Shown: positions 34,426 to 45,286, numbered from the stretch's first letter. The stretch: DNA of 64,000 nt from Flagellimonas chongwuensis (GCF_013376415.1 NZ_WYET01000002.1:62001-126000), one strand, 5' to 3'. A program made the numbers and translations. The notes: a model not told the origin generated them from the letters alone.

Positions 34426-34800
34426 TTATTTAGTTGCCTTTTTCTTGTTAGCAACCGTTTTTCTTTTTCCTTTTCTGGTCCTAGAGTTGTTCTTTGTACG
34501 TTGACCTCTCAATGGCAATCCAGCTCTGTGACGAATTCCACGGTAACAACCGATGTCCATCAAACGTTTGATGTTCATTGAGGTTTCTGAGCGAAGCTCA
34601 CCTTCGATAGTGTAAGCGGAAACAGCCTCCCTGATTCTACCAATCTCATCATCTGTCCAATCGGAAACCTTGGTATCTTCACTTACCTGCGCCGTTTTCA
34701 AAATCTCTTGAGCTCTGCTATTACCCACTCCGAAGATATAGGTAAGCGAAACAACGCCACGCTTTTGTTTAGGTATATCTACACCTGCAATTCTTGCCAT
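34426..34800 (-). CDS. rpsM: 30S ribosomal protein S13
   Basis: 124 aa; begins [34 protein letters not shown], ends with the basic tail [24 protein letters not shown] that reaches the P-site tRNA. The start overlaps closely with the end of rpmJ (2 bp apart). Confidence 0.98.
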   Translation of the reverse strand: MARIAGVDIPKQKRGVVSLTYIFGVGNSRAQEILKTAQVSEDTKVSDWTDDEIGRIREAVSAYTIEGELRSETSMNIKRLMDIGCYRGIRHRAGLPLRGQRTKNNSRTRKGKRKTVANKKKATK

Positions 34801-34802
34801 AA

Positions 34803-34919
34803 TTACCCTTGTCTTTGTTTAAATCTAGGATTCTTTTTGTTGATCACATACAATCTGCCCTTTCTGCGAACAATCTTGCAGTCGGCACTTCTCTTTTTTA
34901 TTGATGCTCTTACTTTCAT
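34803..34919 (-). CDS. rpmJ: 50S ribosomal protein L36 (zinc-free form)
   Basis: A 38-aa reading frame from ATG at 34919 to TAA at 34803, too short for most ORF lists: [20 protein letters not shown] then [18 protein letters not shown]. Only one Cys (residue 14) of the usual C-x2-C-x12-C-x4-H zinc site remains, so this is a C-minus L36. The position between infA and rpsM is the standard one. Confidence 0.95.
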   Translation of the reverse strand: MKVRASIKKRSADCKIVRRKGRLYVINKKNPRFKQRQG

Positions 34920-34923
34920 GTAA

Positions 34924-35139
34924 CTAGTATCTATACGTAATTCTTGCTTTTGTTAAATCGTATGGACTCATTTCCAACTTCACTTTATCACCGGGAAGCA
35001 GCTTTATGTAGTGCATACGCATTTTCCCTGATATGTGCGCCGTTACAACGTGCCCATTTTCCAATTCTACCCTGAACATTGCATTGGACAATGCTTCAAT
35101 GATAGTCCCGTCTTGTTCTATTGCTGGCTGCTTTGCCAT
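34924..35139 (-). CDS. infA: translation initiation factor IF-1
   Basis: 71 aa S1-like OB fold: [71 protein letters not shown] is the complete canonical pattern when read in parts ([11 protein letters not shown] and [10 protein letters not shown] are diagnostic). It binds the A site during initiation. It follows secY by 3 bp; the map gene often found here in other bacteria is absent. Confidence 0.98.
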   Translation of the reverse strand: MAKQPAIEQDGTIIEALSNAMFRVELENGHVVTAHISGKMRMHYIKLLPGDKVKLEMSPYDLTKARITYRY

Positions 35140-35142
35140 AAA

Positions 35143-36486
35143 TTATGCTACTTTTCTGTTTTTACCGGTTTTCATCAAGCCGTCGTAATGTCTATTCAAC
35201 AAATAAGAATTTACTTGTTGTACTGTGTCTATGGCCACACCTACCATAATCAATAGTGAGGTTCCTCCATAAAACAATGCCCATCCGGCCTGTACGTCCA
35301 TCAATTTCACAACAATCGCAGGCAATACTGCCAACAATGCCAAAAAGATAGATCCTGGTAATGTAATCAAGGACATGATTTTGTCCAAGTAATTTCCTGT
35401 TTCTTTCCCAGGGCGTATGCCAGGGATAAAGCCACCACTTCTTTTCAAATCATCGGCCATTTTGTTGGTCGGTACTGTGATTGCTGTATAGAAGTATGTG
35501 AATATGATAATCAGTACTGCAAATAGGATATTGTAAGCCAATCCGAATATATCGGCGAACTGTACTTCCATCCACTGCCCTGCAGCTGTATCATTAAATG
35601 TTCTACCAATTAAACTTGGTGCAAACATAATTGCCTGTGCAAAGATAATAGGCATTACACCAGATGCATTCAATTTTAAAGGAATGTACTGGCGTGCTCC
35701 CATTACATTCTTTTCGTATCCGCCAGAAGCGGTTCTTCTTGCATATTGTACCGGAATCTGTCTTACAGCCATGGTCAGATAAACACTGGCCAATATTACC
35801 AAGAACCAAACAATTACCTCGATCAACATAAACATGATGCCACCGGTATTGTTGGTTGTTCTTGAAACAAATTCCTGTGCAAATGCTTGTGGCATTGTAG
35901 CGATAATACCTACCATAATCAATAGGGATATACCGTTTCCGATTCCCTTATCGGTAATTTTTTCACCCAACCACATGGCGAACACACATCCTGTTACCAA
36001 TATAATAACAGCTGGAACGATGAAATCCAAACCTTTACCCAAAACAAATGCACTGTCCGGCACACCTAGGGCACCTAGACCGTACAAGTAGGCTGGGGCT
36101 TGAACTATACAGATACCTATCGTTAACCAACGGGTTATCTGATTGATGGTCTTTCTACCACTTTCTCCTTCTTTCTGTAGTTTTTGAAGGTAGGGAATCG
36201 CAATTCCCATCAACTGTACCACGATCGAAGCGGAGATGTAGGGCATAATACCCAAAGCGAATACCGAAGCATTCGCAAAAGCACCACCTGTAAAAGCATT
36301 CAGAATACCCAAGATTCCATTTTCGGTCTGCGAGGATAATTGGGCCAATTGGGCGGTATCAATACCCGGAAGGACAACTTGGGCACCGAATCGGTACACC
36401 AATAACAATCCCAATGTTAGGATAATACGTTGTCTCAGTTCATCTATCTTCCAGATATTTGATATGGTCTCAATAAATTTCTTCAT
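35143..36486 (-). CDS. secY: preprotein translocase subunit SecY
   Basis: 447 aa with ten transmembrane helices, forming the protein-conducting channel with SecE and SecG. Recognisable parts are LGLLLVYRFGAQVVLPGIDT, the plug region GGAFANASVFALGIMPYISASI, and loop sequences PVQYARRTASGG and KRSGGFIPGIRPGKETGNYL that bind SecA or the ribosome. It follows rplO by 11 bp. Confidence 0.98.
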   Translation of the reverse strand: MKKFIETISNIWKIDELRQRIILTLGLLLVYRFGAQVVLPGIDTAQLAQLSSQTENGILGILNAFTGGAFANASVFALGIMPYISASIVVQLMGIAIPYLQKLQKEGESGRKTINQITRWLTIGICIVQAPAYLYGLGALGVPDSAFVLGKGLDFIVPAVIILVTGCVFAMWLGEKITDKGIGNGISLLIMVGIIATMPQAFAQEFVSRTTNNTGGIMFMLIEVIVWFLVILASVYLTMAVRQIPVQYARRTASGGYEKNVMGARQYIPLKLNASGVMPIIFAQAIMFAPSLIGRTFNDTAAGQWMEVQFADIFGLAYNILFAVLIIIFTYFYTAITVPTNKMADDLKRSGGFIPGIRPGKETGNYLDKIMSLITLPGSIFLALLAVLPAIVVKLMDVQAGWALFYGGTSLLIMVGVAIDTVQQVNSYLLNRHYDGLMKTGKNRKVA

Positions 36487-36497
36487 GCTATAACTTC

Positions 36498-36950
36498 TTA
36501 TAAACTTATTGCTTCACCTCCTGCTGACTCGATGGCAGCTTTTGCGGAAGCAGTAAATTTATGTACAGATACTTTAAGGGACGCCTTCAATTCGCCATCA
36601 CCCAATATCTTTACCAAATCATTTTTGTGGGCCAATCCGTTCTCCAAAAGAGTTTCCAAGGTAACCTCGTTTTTAACAACGCCCTTATCTACCAACTCTT
36701 GTAGTTTACCTAAATTAATCCCAGTGTACTCTTTTCTATTGATGTTGGTAAAACCAAACTTAGGTACACGTCTTTGCAATGGCATCTGACCACCTTCGAA
36801 ACCAATCTTTTTGGAATATCCAGATCTAGACTTGGCCCCTTTATGTCCACGGGTAGAAGTTCCTCCTTTACCGGAGCCTTCTCCACGTCCTACACGTTTT
36901 CCTTCTCTGTGCACAGCGCCATCCGCTGGTTTAAGATTATTTAAATCCAT
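36498..36950 (-). CDS. rplO: 50S ribosomal protein L15
   Basis: 150 aa; N-terminal extension rich in Gly/Arg (VGRGEGSGKGGTSTRGHKGA) that threads into 23S rRNA, then RRVPKFGFTNINRKEYTGIN and a C-terminal globular domain. Order rpmD-rplO-secY is standard. Confidence 0.98.
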   Translation of the reverse strand: MDLNNLKPADGAVHREGKRVGRGEGSGKGGTSTRGHKGAKSRSGYSKKIGFEGGQMPLQRRVPKFGFTNINRKEYTGINLGKLQELVDKGVVKNEVTLETLLENGLAHKNDLVKILGDGELKASLKVSVHKFTASAKAAIESAGGEAISL

Positions 36951-36963
36951 GTGCCTTTATATT

Positions 36964-37143
36964 TTAAGCTTCCTCAGTGGAAACCAAGTGTTTTACCTTA
37001 TTTACCATTCCAAGGATACTAGGAGTTGCTTCGTGCTCAACTACCTGTCCGATTTTTTTCAGTCCAAGAGCCTCCAAAGTTCTTTTTTGGTTTTGTGGCT
37101 TTTTAATGCCGCTCTTTATTTGCTTAACCTTAATCTTTGACAT
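36964..37143 (-). CDS. rpmD: 50S ribosomal protein L30
   Basis: A 59-aa frame (MSKIKVKQIKSGIKKPQNQK onward, with LEALGLKKIGQVVEHEATPSILGMVNKV and end HLVSTEEA). The pattern KxxxSxI, LGLxxIxxxVxxxxTPxxxGMV is diagnostic of bacterial L30. It starts 12 bp after rpsE and ends 13 bp before rplO. Confidence 0.95.
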   Translation of the reverse strand: MSKIKVKQIKSGIKKPQNQKRTLEALGLKKIGQVVEHEATPSILGMVNKVKHLVSTEEA

Positions 37144-37155
37144 AATATCCTCTAT

Positions 37156-37680
37156 TTATCCTTTAAAGACTTTTTCCAAGGAAACTCCTCTTTGCTTAGC
37201 TACAGTGTCAGCGCTTCTCAATTGCAACAAAGCATCGAAAGTTGCTTTTACCACGTTGTGCGGGTTTGAAGATCCTTGAGACTTTGAAAGTACGTCATGT
37301 ACTCCAACTGCTTCCAATACGGCTCTCACTGCTCCACCGGCGATTACCCCGGTACCATGCGATGCTGGCTTGATGAACACCCTTGCGCCTCCGAACTTTC
37401 CTTTTTGTTCATGAGGAAGTGTTGCTTTTGTCAAAGGTATACGAACCAAGTTCTTTTTAGCATCCTCGATAGCCTTCGCAATAGCTGTGGCAACCTCTTT
37501 GGATTTACCCAAACCATGTCCAACTACTCCGTTTTCATCACCAACAACAACTATTGCTGAAAAACCAAAGGCTCTACCACCTTTTGTTACCTTGGTAACC
37601 CTTTGTACTCCAACCAAACGGTCCTTCAACTCCAGTCCACCTGGCTTTACTATCTCTACGTTCTTGTAATTCTGGTACAT
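37156..37680 (-). CDS. rpsE: 30S ribosomal protein S5
   Basis: 174 aa with the double-stranded RNA-binding N-terminal domain ([47 protein letters not shown]) and C-terminal domain ([47 protein letters not shown]). It affects decoding accuracy. Confidence 0.98.
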   Translation of the reverse strand: MYQNYKNVEIVKPGGLELKDRLVGVQRVTKVTKGGRAFGFSAIVVVGDENGVVGHGLGKSKEVATAIAKAIEDAKKNLVRIPLTKATLPHEQKGKFGGARVFIKPASHGTGVIAGGAVRAVLEAVGVHDVLSKSQGSSNPHNVVKATFDALLQLRSADTVAKQRGVSLEKVFKG

Positions 37681-37686
37681 AGTTTA

Positions 37687-38040
37687 TTAAAATTTTAGTC
37701 CGGCCTCCCTAGCGCCTTCAGCCAATGATTTTACTCTTCCGTGATATAGGTTTCCTCCCCTATCAAAAGCCACGGCTTCAACACCAAGCTTAAGGGCCTT
37801 CTCGGCTATGGCCTTACCCACGTTTGTAGCGACTTCGGACTTTGTTCCTTTGGCTTCTACATCCTTATCTCTAGATGAAGCTGCCGCCAAAGTTACACCT
37901 TTATTGTCGTCTATCAACTGGGCGTATATTTCTTTATTGCTTCTGAATACAGACAACCTTGGTCTTGCTTCAGTTCCGAAGGATACTTTTCGTATTCTTC
38001 TTCGGATGCGTAATTTCCTTTCAGTAGTAGATAATCCCAT
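37687..38040 (-). CDS. rplR: 50S ribosomal protein L18
   Basis: 117 aa; [35 protein letters not shown] and the C-terminal [26 protein letters not shown] are characteristic. It binds 5S rRNA with L5 and L25. Confidence 0.98.
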   Translation of the reverse strand: MGLSTTERKLRIRRRIRKVSFGTEARPRLSVFRSNKEIYAQLIDDNKGVTLAAASSRDKDVEAKGTKSEVATNVGKAIAEKALKLGVEAVAFDRGGNLYHGRVKSLAEGAREAGLKF

Positions 38041-38051
38041 AGTCTTAATTA

Positions 38052-38594
38052 TTAAGCTGATTTACCTGCTTTTCTTCTTAATTGTTCTCCTACGAACTTC
38101 ACACCTTTTCCTTTGTAAGGCTCTGGCTTACGGAAAGATCTGATCTTGGCGGCCACTTGACCTACCAATTGCTTGTCGTGGGATGTTAGTTTCACGATAG
38201 GGTTCTTCCCTTTTTCGGAGATAGTCTCGATTTTCACTTCTGGAGCAATATCCAAAATGATATTGTGAGAGAATCCTAGGGCCAAATCCAACTTTTGTCC
38301 TTGATTGCTGGCTCTGTAACCAACACCTACAAGTTCCAATTGCTTGGTCCAACCATTGGTTACACCTTCTACCATATTATTGATAAGAGCGCGGTATAAA
38401 CCATGTTTTGCTTTATGCTCGTTGTCATCGGAAGGTCTTTCCAAAACAACATTTCCGTCCTCGACTTTTATGTCGATCCCTGAAAACTCTTGCGAAAGTT
38501 CTCCTAGTTTACCTTTTACAGTAACTACGGAATCCTTCACTTCTACAGTGACTCCCTCAGGAATATTAACTGGACTGTTACCTATTCTAGACAT
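38052..38594 (-). CDS. rplF: 50S ribosomal protein L6
   Basis: 180 aa, two tandem L6 domains: [20 protein letters not shown] at the start and [24 protein letters not shown] near the end. It lies at the base of the L7/L12 stalk near the factor-binding site. Confidence 0.98.
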   Translation of the reverse strand: MSRIGNSPVNIPEGVTVEVKDSVVTVKGKLGELSQEFSGIDIKVEDGNVVLERPSDDNEHKAKHGLYRALINNMVEGVTNGWTKQLELVGVGYRASNQGQKLDLALGFSHNIILDIAPEVKIETISEKGKNPIVKLTSHDKQLVGQVAAKIRSFRKPEPYKGKGVKFVGEQLRRKAGKSA

Positions 38595-38613
38595 TTTTCT
38601 TCTCTTTTCTCAA

Positions 38614-39012
38614 TTAATATACGTAGCACAATACTTCACCACCTACGTTCTCTTGCTGAGCTTGCTTGCTCGTCATAACTCCGTGTGAAGTTGAAATGAT
38701 GGCAATTCCCAAACCGTTCAACACTCTAGGCAAATCGCTTGAGTTTGAATATTTACGCAGACCTGGTTTACTAACCCTCTGCAATTTTTTAATGATAGGC
38801 TCCTTGGTGAATTTATCGTACTTAAGGGCTATTTTGATATTTCCCTGTACTTCATTCTCCTCGAACTTATAGCTCAAAATATATCCTTGGTCGAACAATA
38901 TTTTGGTAATTTGTCTCTTTAGATTGGAACCTGGGATATTTACAACCCTATGACCTGCCTTGTTGGCATTTCTCAATCTGGTCAAATAATCTGAAATTGG
39001 ATCTGTAAGCAT
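38614..39012 (-). CDS. rpsH: 30S ribosomal protein S8
   Basis: 132 aa; MLTDPISDYLTRLRNANKAGHRVVNIPGS and the C-terminal LGIAIISTSHGVMTSKQAQQENVGGEVLCYVY signature. S8 binds helix 21 of 16S rRNA and is the spc-operon autoregulator in E. coli; whether this applies here is unknown. Confidence 0.98.
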   Translation of the reverse strand: MLTDPISDYLTRLRNANKAGHRVVNIPGSNLKRQITKILFDQGYILSYKFEENEVQGNIKIALKYDKFTKEPIIKKLQRVSKPGLRKYSNSSDLPRVLNGLGIAIISTSHGVMTSKQAQQENVGGEVLCYVY

Positions 39013-39030
39013 TTCTTTTCTTTATCTAAA

Positions 39031-39300
39031 TTACCAACTTGCCTTTTTAACACCAGGAATCAAACCTTTGTTGGCCATTTCCCTGAACATCACCCTTGAT
39101 ATACCGAAAGTTCTCATGTAACCACGAGGTCTACCAGTTAGTTTACAACGGTTCCTCATACGAACTGGAGATGCATTAACAGGCAACTTTTGCAAAGCCT
39201 CATAATCTCCCGCTTCCTTTAGCGCTTTTCTTTTCTCGGCGTATTTTTCTACCATTTTAGCCCTTTTTCTTTCGCGGGCTTTCATTGATTCCTTGGCCAT
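39031..39300 (-). CDS. rpsN: 30S ribosomal protein S14 (zinc-free long form)
   Basis: 89 aa, the C-minus form: [31 protein letters not shown], then [26 protein letters not shown]. It lacks the paired Cys zinc ribbon of the 61-aa Zn form. It ends 18 bp before rpsH. Confidence 0.98.
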   Translation of the reverse strand: MAKESMKARERKRAKMVEKYAEKRKALKEAGDYEALQKLPVNASPVRMRNRCKLTGRPRGYMRTFGISRVMFREMANKGLIPGVKKASW

Positions 39301-39301
39301 A

Positions 39302-39853
39302 CTAGTTCTTTTTAAAGGGTACTCCCAGTTCGGTTAACAATGATTTTGCTTCCTTGTCAGTCTCAGCGGAAGTAACGAACGTAATGTCCATCCCATTGAT
39401 TCTGTTAATTCTATCGATATTGATTTCTGGAAAGATGATTTGTTCAGTAACACCTAAATTGTAGTTACCTCTACCGTCGAAACCTGTGGCTTTAACTCCT
39501 GAAAAATCACGCACCCTTGGTAGTGCACTTGTGATCAATCTATCCAAAAATTCGTACATGCGCTCACCTCTCAATGTCACTTTAGCACCAATCGGCATAC
39601 CTTTTCTTAATTTAAAGGTAGCAACGTCTTTCTTAGAAAGTGTGGCAACTGCCTTTTGACCTGTGATATTGGTCAACTCGTCCACGGCATGATCGATAAG
39701 CTTTTTATCGGAAACAGCAGCACCGACTCCACGGCTTACCACTATTTTCTGCAACTTAGGAACCTGCATTACATTCTTGTAACCAAACTCTTCCGTTAGC
39801 GCCTTGATCACGCGCTCCTTATATTCTTGCTTTAATCTTGGAATATAACTCAT
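39302..39853 (-). CDS. rplE: 50S ribosomal protein L5
   Basis: 183 aa; [65 protein letters not shown] and [21 protein letters not shown] are canonical. It bridges 5S rRNA to the central protuberance. One base separates it from rpsN. Confidence 0.98.
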   Translation of the reverse strand: MSYIPRLKQEYKERVIKALTEEFGYKNVMQVPKLQKIVVSRGVGAAVSDKKLIDHAVDELTNITGQKAVATLSKKDVATFKLRKGMPIGAKVTLRGERMYEFLDRLITSALPRVRDFSGVKATGFDGRGNYNLGVTEQIIFPEINIDRINRINGMDITFVTSAETDKEAKSLLTELGVPFKKN

Positions 39854-39855
39854 GA

Positions 39856-40167
39856 CTAAATTACTTCATTGGATTTTTTAGAAACCCTTACTTTCTTACC
39901 GTCCCTTACTTCGTACCCAACACGAGTTGCCTCGCCAGATTTTGGATCGATCAAGGAAAGATTGGAAATATGTATTGGAGCTTCCTTTTTAGTTATGCCT
40001 CCTTGAGGATTGTTCGCACTTGGCTTTTCGTGTTTGGACACTTCGTTAACACCCTCTACGATAGCCTTGTTCTTTTCACGGTCAACTTGAAGTACCTTAC
40101 CTTCACTGCCTTTGTGGTCTCCCGCAATGACTCTTACCGTATCCCCTGTTTTTATTTTCAACTTCAT
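39856..40167 (-). CDS. rplX: 50S ribosomal protein L24
   Basis: The start at 40167 ([20 protein letters not shown]) gives a normal 103-aa protein with the KOW motif; a longer frame to 40212 would overlap rplN and lacks similarity. The end carries [20 protein letters not shown]. It is an early assembly initiator of the 50S subunit. Confidence 0.96.
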   Translation of the reverse strand: MKLKIKTGDTVRVIAGDHKGSEGKVLQVDREKNKAIVEGVNEVSKHEKPSANNPQGGITKKEAPIHISNLSLIDPKSGEATRVGYEVRDGKKVRVSKKSNEVI

Positions 40168-40183
40168 CTTTCTGATATTTCTT

Positions 40184-40552
40184 TTATAGCACTTCAGGCG
40201 CCAATGAAACAATCTTCATGAATTGTCTGTCCCTCAACTCTCTTGCCACGGGACCGAATACACGAGTTCCTCTCATCTCTCCGGTTGGGTTCAACAACAC
40301 ACATGCGTTGTCGTCGAAACGGATGTAAGAACCGTCAGGTCTTCTCACTTCTTTCTTAGTTCTAACAACAACTGCTGTAGAAACAGAACCTTTCTTTACA
40401 GTACCGTTCGGAGTAGCTTCTTTTACAGTAACAACAATTTTGTCACCCAAGGAAGCGTATCTTCTCTTTGTTCCTCCTAGTACGCGGATGGTCAAAACTT
40501 CTTTTGCACCGGTATTGTCCGCAACCCTTAATCTTGATTCTTGCTGTACCAT
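40184..40552 (-). CDS. rplN: 50S ribosomal protein L14
   Basis: 122 aa; [37 protein letters not shown] and the signature [31 protein letters not shown]. It contacts 16S rRNA at the subunit interface. Confidence 0.98.
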   Translation of the reverse strand: MVQQESRLRVADNTGAKEVLTIRVLGGTKRRYASLGDKIVVTVKEATPNGTVKKGSVSTAVVVRTKKEVRRPDGSYIRFDDNACVLLNPTGEMRGTRVFGPVARELRDRQFMKIVSLAPEVL

Positions 40553-40554
40553 AA

Positions 40555-40812
40555 TTATTTAGCTCTTTCTAGGATTTCTACCAACCTCCAGCATTTTGTT
40601 TTGCTCAATGGTCGTGTTTCCATTATTTTGACGGTATCACCTTCGTTGCAATCGTTCTTCTCGTCGTGGGCAACATACTTCTTGGTCTTCAAAACGAATT
40701 TCCCGTACATAGGGTGCTTCATTCTTTTTACCTCAGAAACCACTATCGATTTCTCCATTTTGTTGCTGGTAACAACGCCTATTCTTTCTTTTCTTAAATT
40801 TCTGTTTTCCAT
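40555..40812 (-). CDS. rpsQ: 30S ribosomal protein S17
   Basis: 85 aa OB-fold protein: [40 protein letters not shown] and [20 protein letters not shown] are diagnostic. Two bases separate it from rplN. Confidence 0.98.
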   Translation of the reverse strand: MENRNLRKERIGVVTSNKMEKSIVVSEVKRMKHPMYGKFVLKTKKYVAHDEKNDCNEGDTVKIMETRPLSKTKCWRLVEILERAK

Positions 40813-40825
40813 AAGGCAGAACCGA

Positions 40826-41017
40826 TTATTGTAATTCCCTTTTAGTTATTTCAGTCGCAAGTCTTGCTACCGTCCTTCTAGTCTTTCTGATCTGTAAAGG
40901 ATTTTCCAAAGGAGTAACGGCGTGGGCCATTTTAAGGTCGGCGTGCTGCTTTTTCAACTCGGCCAATCTCTCCTTTAGCTCTTCAATTGAAAGTTCTTTT
41001 ATTTCTGATTGTCTCAT
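40826..41017 (-). CDS. rpmC: 50S ribosomal protein L29
   Basis: 63 aa from Met at 41017 ([20 protein letters not shown]), a two-helix protein ending [18 protein letters not shown] four-residue longer frame from 41029 is possible but atypical. It sits near the exit tunnel where SRP and trigger factor dock. Confidence 0.95.
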   Translation of the reverse strand: MRQSEIKELSIEELKERLAELKKQHADLKMAHAVTPLENPLQIRKTRRTVARLATEITKRELQ

Positions 41018-41036
41018 CTTTCTTCTCAATTAAAAA

Positions 41037-41456
41037 TTAGGCGGAATAATCCCTTGCTACAACAAACTTGGTCTTAACCGGTAGTTTTTGTGCCGCAAGC
41101 CTTAAGGCCTCCTGGGCAATATCCTTTGGTACACCAGCAATCTCGAACATGATTCTACCCGGCTTAACCACGGCTACCCAATATTCTGGAGCACCTTTAC
41201 CTTTACCCATACGAACCTCAAGAGGCTTTTTGGTGATAGGCTTGTCCGGGAATATTTTGATCCACAATTGACCTTGTCTCTTCATGTATCTTGTCGCAGC
41301 GATACGCGCAGCCTCGATTTGACGGGAAGTAATGAAGTGTGAATCCATGGACTTGATACCGAACATTCCATTGGAAAGTTGGTGTCCTCTCTGGGAGATA
41401 CCCTTCATACGCCCTTTCTGGGCCTTACGAAATTTTGTTCTTTTTGGCTGTAACAT
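41037..41456 (-). CDS. rplP: 50S ribosomal protein L16
   Basis: 139 aa; [40 protein letters not shown]-type segment (seen as [20 protein letters not shown]), and [26 protein letters not shown]. It contacts the A-site tRNA elbow. Confidence 0.98.
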   Translation of the reverse strand: MLQPKRTKFRKAQKGRMKGISQRGHQLSNGMFGIKSMDSHFITSRQIEAARIAATRYMKRQGQLWIKIFPDKPITKKPLEVRMGKGKGAPEYWVAVVKPGRIMFEIAGVPKDIAQEALRLAAQKLPVKTKFVVARDYSA

Positions 41457-41475
41457 TTTACCTTACTTTATCTTA

Positions 41476-42186
41476 TTACTTTCTACGGCGGGGTTTCTTG
41501 TTGTCCTTACCGCTTTTTCCTTGACCAGTGCTCAATCCTACCAATGGGGAAAGTTCTCTTTTTCCGTAAACTTCTCCTTTCATGATCCACACCTTTACTC
41601 CCAATCTACCATAAGTAGTATGAGCTTCGTGCAAGGCATAGTCAACATCGGCACGGAAAGTAGACAATGGAATCCTTCCTTCTTTGTAAGATTCGGAACG
41701 CGCCATCTCTGCACCGTTCAAACGTCCAGAAATCTGAATCTTGATACCTTCGGCATTCATACGCATTGCAGCCGCAATAGCCATTTTAATAGCTCTTCTG
41801 TATGAAATCCTACTCTCAATCTGTCTAGCAACACTAGCTGCCACCAAGTTTGCATCAAGCTCAGGCCTCTTAATTTCATGAATATTGATCTGAACCTCTT
41901 TGTTGGTGATTTTCTTAAGCTCTTCCTTAAGTTTATCAACCTCTTGCCCACCTTTACCAATGATAATACCAGGTCTAGACGTGGTGATGGTAATAGTGAT
42001 CAATTTCAAGGTTCTCTCGATAATTACCCTTGACACACTGGCTTTTGCCAAACGTGCATGGATATATTTTCTGATCTTATCGTCTTCAGCCAGTTTATCG
42101 CCGTAATCATTTCCTCCGTACCAGTTGGATTCCCATCCTCTGATAATTCCTAAGCGATTTCCTATTGGATTGGTCTTCTGTCCCAT
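41476..42186 (-). CDS. rpsC: 30S ribosomal protein S3
   Basis: 236 aa; [22 protein letters not shown] domain with [20 protein letters not shown], and C-terminal [20 protein letters not shown]. It ends with a basic tail ([11 protein letters not shown]). It forms part of the mRNA entry channel. Confidence 0.98.
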   Translation of the reverse strand: MGQKTNPIGNRLGIIRGWESNWYGGNDYGDKLAEDDKIRKYIHARLAKASVSRVIIERTLKLITITITTSRPGIIIGKGGQEVDKLKEELKKITNKEVQINIHEIKRPELDANLVAASVARQIESRISYRRAIKMAIAAAMRMNAEGIKIQISGRLNGAEMARSESYKEGRIPLSTFRADVDYALHEAHTTYGRLGVKVWIMKGEVYGKRELSPLVGLSTGQGKSGKDNKKPRRRK

Positions 42187-42196
42187 ATTCTAATTT

Positions 42197-42604
42197 CTAG
42201 CTTTCAACGTTGTTATTGGCCTCCAAGATCATAGTCACATGATTGGAACGCTTTCTGATTCTGTGTGCCCTACCTTGTGGAGCAGGTCTCAATCTCTTCA
42301 ACATAGTTCCTCCGTCAACACGGATTTCTTTAATGTAAAGATTTGCCGCTTCGATATCAGCACCCTCATTTTTTGCTTCCCAGTTAGCGATTGCGGACAG
42401 CAAAAGCTTTTCCAACTTTCTAGAAGCTTCTTTTGGGTTAAATCTCAAGGTAGCCAAAGCCATCTCAATTTGCTTACCTCTCACCAAGTCAGCGACCAAA
42501 CGCATTTTTCTTGGAGACGTTGGGCAATTGTTAAGCTTTGCAATAGCAAGTTGCTTTTTTTCTTCCTTCAACCTTTCGGCCATTTCTCTCTTACGAACTC
42601 CCAT
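42197..42604 (-). CDS. rplV: 50S ribosomal protein L22
   Basis: 135 aa; KLNNCPTSPRKMRLVADLVR, the central ALATLRFNPKEASRKLEKLL and the beta-hairpin end RLRPAPQGRAHRIRKRSNHV that lines the exit tunnel. No deletion in the macrolide-resistance loop region is apparent. Confidence 0.98.
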   Translation of the reverse strand: MGVRKREMAERLKEEKKQLAIAKLNNCPTSPRKMRLVADLVRGKQIEMALATLRFNPKEASRKLEKLLLSAIANWEAKNEGADIEAANLYIKEIRVDGGTMLKRLRPAPQGRAHRIRKRSNHVTMILEANNNVES

Positions 42605-42611
42605 AGCTTAC

Positions 42612-42890
42612 TTACTTTTTACCTTTGTTTTTAGCCCCTGCATGACCCCTAAAAGATCTAGTAGGTGAAAATTCCCCTAGTTTGTGACCTACCATGTTCT
42701 CAGTTACAAAAACGGGAACAAATTGTCTTCCGTTGTGAACTGCGATAGTTTGCCCTACAAAGTCTGGCGTTATCATAGAGGCTCTAGACCACGTTTTGAT
42801 AACTGTTTTCTTACCTGATTCTATATTGGTCTGAACTTTTTTCTCCAGACTAAAATGAACGTATGGTCCTTTTTTTAACGAACGTGCCAT
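42612..42890 (-). CDS. rpsS: 30S ribosomal protein S19
   Basis: 92 aa; [40 protein letters not shown] and [20 protein letters not shown] form the family signature. It partners S13 in the head of the 30S subunit. Confidence 0.98.
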   Translation of the reverse strand: MARSLKKGPYVHFSLEKKVQTNIESGKKTVIKTWSRASMITPDFVGQTIAVHNGRQFVPVFVTENMVGHKLGEFSPTRSFRGHAGAKNKGKK

Positions 42891-42901
42891 TTACTTTTCT
42901 T

Positions 42902-43726
42902 TTATTTCTTTCTACGTTCTATGATATATCTATTGGTGTCCTTGGTCTTGGAACGGGTTCTGAATCCTTTTGCAGGAATACCGTTTCTAGATCTTGGATG
43001 ACCTCCTGAAGCTCTACCTTCACCACCTCCCATTGGGTGATCTACAGGGTTCATTGCAACAGGTCTAGTTCTTGGTCTTCTACCCAACCATCTGCTTCTA
43101 CCAGCTTTACCGGAAACAAGCAATTGGTGGTCAGAGTTGGAAACCGCTCCGATTGTGGCCAAACAAGTAGCCAAAATCATTCTAGTTTCTCCAGATGGCA
43201 ATTTCAATGTCACGAACTTACCGTCCTTTGCCATTAATTGAGCAAATGTTCCTGCACTACGCGCCATAATAGCACCTTGACCAGGCCTTAACTCAATACA
43301 AGAAACAATAGTACCCAATGGAACTTCGCTCAAAGGAAGAGCATTTCCAATTTCGGGAGCAGAACCGGTTCCGGACCGAATAGCCTGACCTACCTGCAAA
43401 CCATTTTGGGCAACTACATATCTTTTTTCACCATCCTTATACTCTACCAAGGCGATAAACGCAGTTCTGTTTGGATCGTACTGGATTGAAACTACAGTAG
43501 CTTCAACTCCTTGTTTATCCCTTTTGAAATCGATGATTCGATATCTTCTTTTATGACCACCACCTTTGTGACGCATGGTCATTTTTCCTTGACTGTTCCT
43601 ACCACCTGTCTTTTTGATCGGAGCAAGCAAGCTTTTCTCCGGCTTATCAGTAGTAATCGCGTCAAATCCGTTTACTACTCTAAAACGCTGACCAGGGGTT
43701 ATCGGTTTTAATTTTCTAACTGACAT
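42902..43726 (-). CDS. rplB: 50S ribosomal protein L2
   Basis: 274 aa; [20 protein letters not shown], and the peptidyl-transferase-proximal loop [20 protein letters not shown] with the conserved His. It is essential for subunit association and peptide-bond formation. Confidence 0.98.
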   Translation of the reverse strand: MSVRKLKPITPGQRFRVVNGFDAITTDKPEKSLLAPIKKTGGRNSQGKMTMRHKGGGHKRRYRIIDFKRDKQGVEATVVSIQYDPNRTAFIALVEYKDGEKRYVVAQNGLQVGQAIRSGTGSAPEIGNALPLSEVPLGTIVSCIELRPGQGAIMARSAGTFAQLMAKDGKFVTLKLPSGETRMILATCLATIGAVSNSDHQLLVSGKAGRSRWLGRRPRTRPVAMNPVDHPMGGGEGRASGGHPRSRNGIPAKGFRTRSKTKDTNRYIIERRKK

Positions 43727-43735
43727 TTCTCGTCT

Positions 43736-44026
43736 TTATAGATTACTGTAAAAATCAATAATATCACCTTCAGCTACATCAACAATTGCTTTTTTGATCG
43801 CATTTGTTTTTCCATGCTGAATACCGGTTTTTGTATAACGACTCTTACGCGTTGGACCATAATTCATGGTTCTTACCTTTTCAACAGACACACCATAAGT
43901 TGCCTCTACCGCTTCTTTGATTTCCAACTTGTTAGCAGCTGGATTTACAAAGAATCCGTAGCGATTGAAAAGCTCGCTATCGGCGGTCATCTTCTCCGTA
44001 ATTATCGGTTTTATCAACACACTCAT
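43736..44026 (-). CDS. rplW: 50S ribosomal protein L23
   Basis: 96 aa; LIKPIITEKMTADSELFNRYGFFVNPAANKLEIKEAVEATYGVSVEKVRTMNYG is the typical L23 fold in order. It sits at the tunnel exit and is a docking site for trigger factor and SRP. Confidence 0.97.
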   Translation of the reverse strand: MSVLIKPIITEKMTADSELFNRYGFFVNPAANKLEIKEAVEATYGVSVEKVRTMNYGPTRKSRYTKTGIQHGKTNAIKKAIVDVAEGDIIDFYSNL

Positions 44027-44033
44027 GATACTC

Positions 44034-44663
44034 TTATTTCTTTAGGTTCGATTCAATTCCTTCCAAAGCGCTTTCGGTCAACACCAAACTTGTTGCATTA
44101 ACAATTTTGTAAGTGTTTAATCCTGAGCCTGTTACAACTTCGGAGCGTTCCAAATTACGCGACGACAAATATACGTTATTATTTGTATCACCCAACACAA
44201 TAAGGGACTTTTTCTTTTCTATTCCCAAGGAAGACAAGAAATTAACGAAGTCCTTTGTTTTTGGAGCTTCAAAATTGAAGTCTTCCACAACCACCAAAGA
44301 TTGCTCTTTGGACTTCAAGCTTAAGGCAGATTTTCTGGCCAATCGCTTCATGTTCTTGTTCAACTTTTGGGTGTAGTCCTTCGGTCTTGGACCAAAGATT
44401 CTACCTCCACCTCTAAACACAGGGGATTTAATGCTACCAGCCCTTGCGGTACCGGTACCTTTCTGCTTCTTGATTTTCCTGGTACTACCAGCAATCTCAG
44501 CTCTTTCTTTGGCCTTGTGCGTTCCTTGCCTTTGGTGGGCCAAGTACTGCTTAACATCCAAATAAATGGCATGCTCGTTAGGCTCTATCCCGAAAACATC
44601 GTCAGAAAGCTCTACTTTCCTACCTGTTTCTTTTCCATTGATATCTAAAACTGCTACCTTCAT
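44034..44663 (-). CDS. rplD: 50S ribosomal protein L4
   Basis: 209 aa from Met at 44663 ([20 protein letters not shown]), with the tunnel loop [30 protein letters not shown]. Three extra residues at the front of a longer frame would overlap rplC more. Its ATG overlaps the rplC stop by one base (TAATG), a coupling junction. Confidence 0.97.
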   Translation of the reverse strand: MKVAVLDINGKETGRKVELSDDVFGIEPNEHAIYLDVKQYLAHQRQGTHKAKERAEIAGSTRKIKKQKGTGTARAGSIKSPVFRGGGRIFGPRPKDYTQKLNKNMKRLARKSALSLKSKEQSLVVVEDFNFEAPKTKDFVNFLSSLGIEKKKSLIVLGDTNNNVYLSSRNLERSEVVTGSGLNTYKIVNATSLVLTESALEGIESNLKK

Positions 44664-45286
44664 TATTGCCACCTTTGAATAGTTACATATGCATTTTTAT
44701 GGCCAGGCACACATCCTTTAACAACCAAAAGATTTTTCTCTGGAACCACTTTCAACACTCTTAAGTTCTGTGCAGTAACCCTGTCACCACCCATTCTACC
44801 GGCCATACGAAGACCTTTTACTACTTTGGATGGATAAGATGCAGCACCGATGGACCCTGGAGCTCTCAATCTGTTGTGCTGACCGTGGGTTGCTTGACCA
44901 ACTCCACCGAAACCATGACGCTTTACAACACCTTGGAATCCTTTACCTTTTGACGTACCAACTACATCAACAAATTCTCCTTCTTGAAAAAGGTCGACAC
45001 CTACAGTATCTCCCAATTTGTAATCACCTTCAAATCCATGGAATTCAACGACTTTCTTTTTAGGAGAAGTACCTGCTTTTTTGTAGTGACCTGTTTCGGC
45101 CTTGTTAGCACGCTTTTCTGCCTTGTCATCGAAACCTAGCTGAAGGGCATTGTACCCGTCTACCTCTTCGGTTCTGACTTGGGTAACCACGCATGGCCCA
45201 GCTTCCAAAACGGTACATGGAACGTTCTTTCCATTCTCGTCGAAAATGCTGGTCATACCGATTTTCTTACCTATTAACCCAGACAT
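44663..45286 (-). CDS. rplC: 50S ribosomal protein L3
   Basis: 207 aa; [52 protein letters not shown] (with the Gln loop near the peptidyl transferase centre) and [21 protein letters not shown] 162-bp gap with several hairpins precedes it, unlike other junctions in the cluster. Confidence 0.98.
   Translation of the reverse strand: MSGLIGKKIGMTSIFDENGKNVPCTVLEAGPCVVTQVRTEEVDGYNALQLGFDDKAEKRANKAETGHYKKAGTSPKKKVVEFHGFEGDYKLGDTVGVDLFQEGEFVDVVGTSKGKGFQGVVKRHGFGGVGQATHGQHNRLRAPGSIGAASYPSKVVKGLRMAGRMGGDRVTAQNLRVLKVVPEKNLLVVKGCVPGHKNAYVTIQRWQ

Noticed and set aside
34840-34919. Loss of rpmJ zinc ligands as a sign of a pseudogene
   Set aside because: The frame is intact and this zinc-free form is normal for the phylum.
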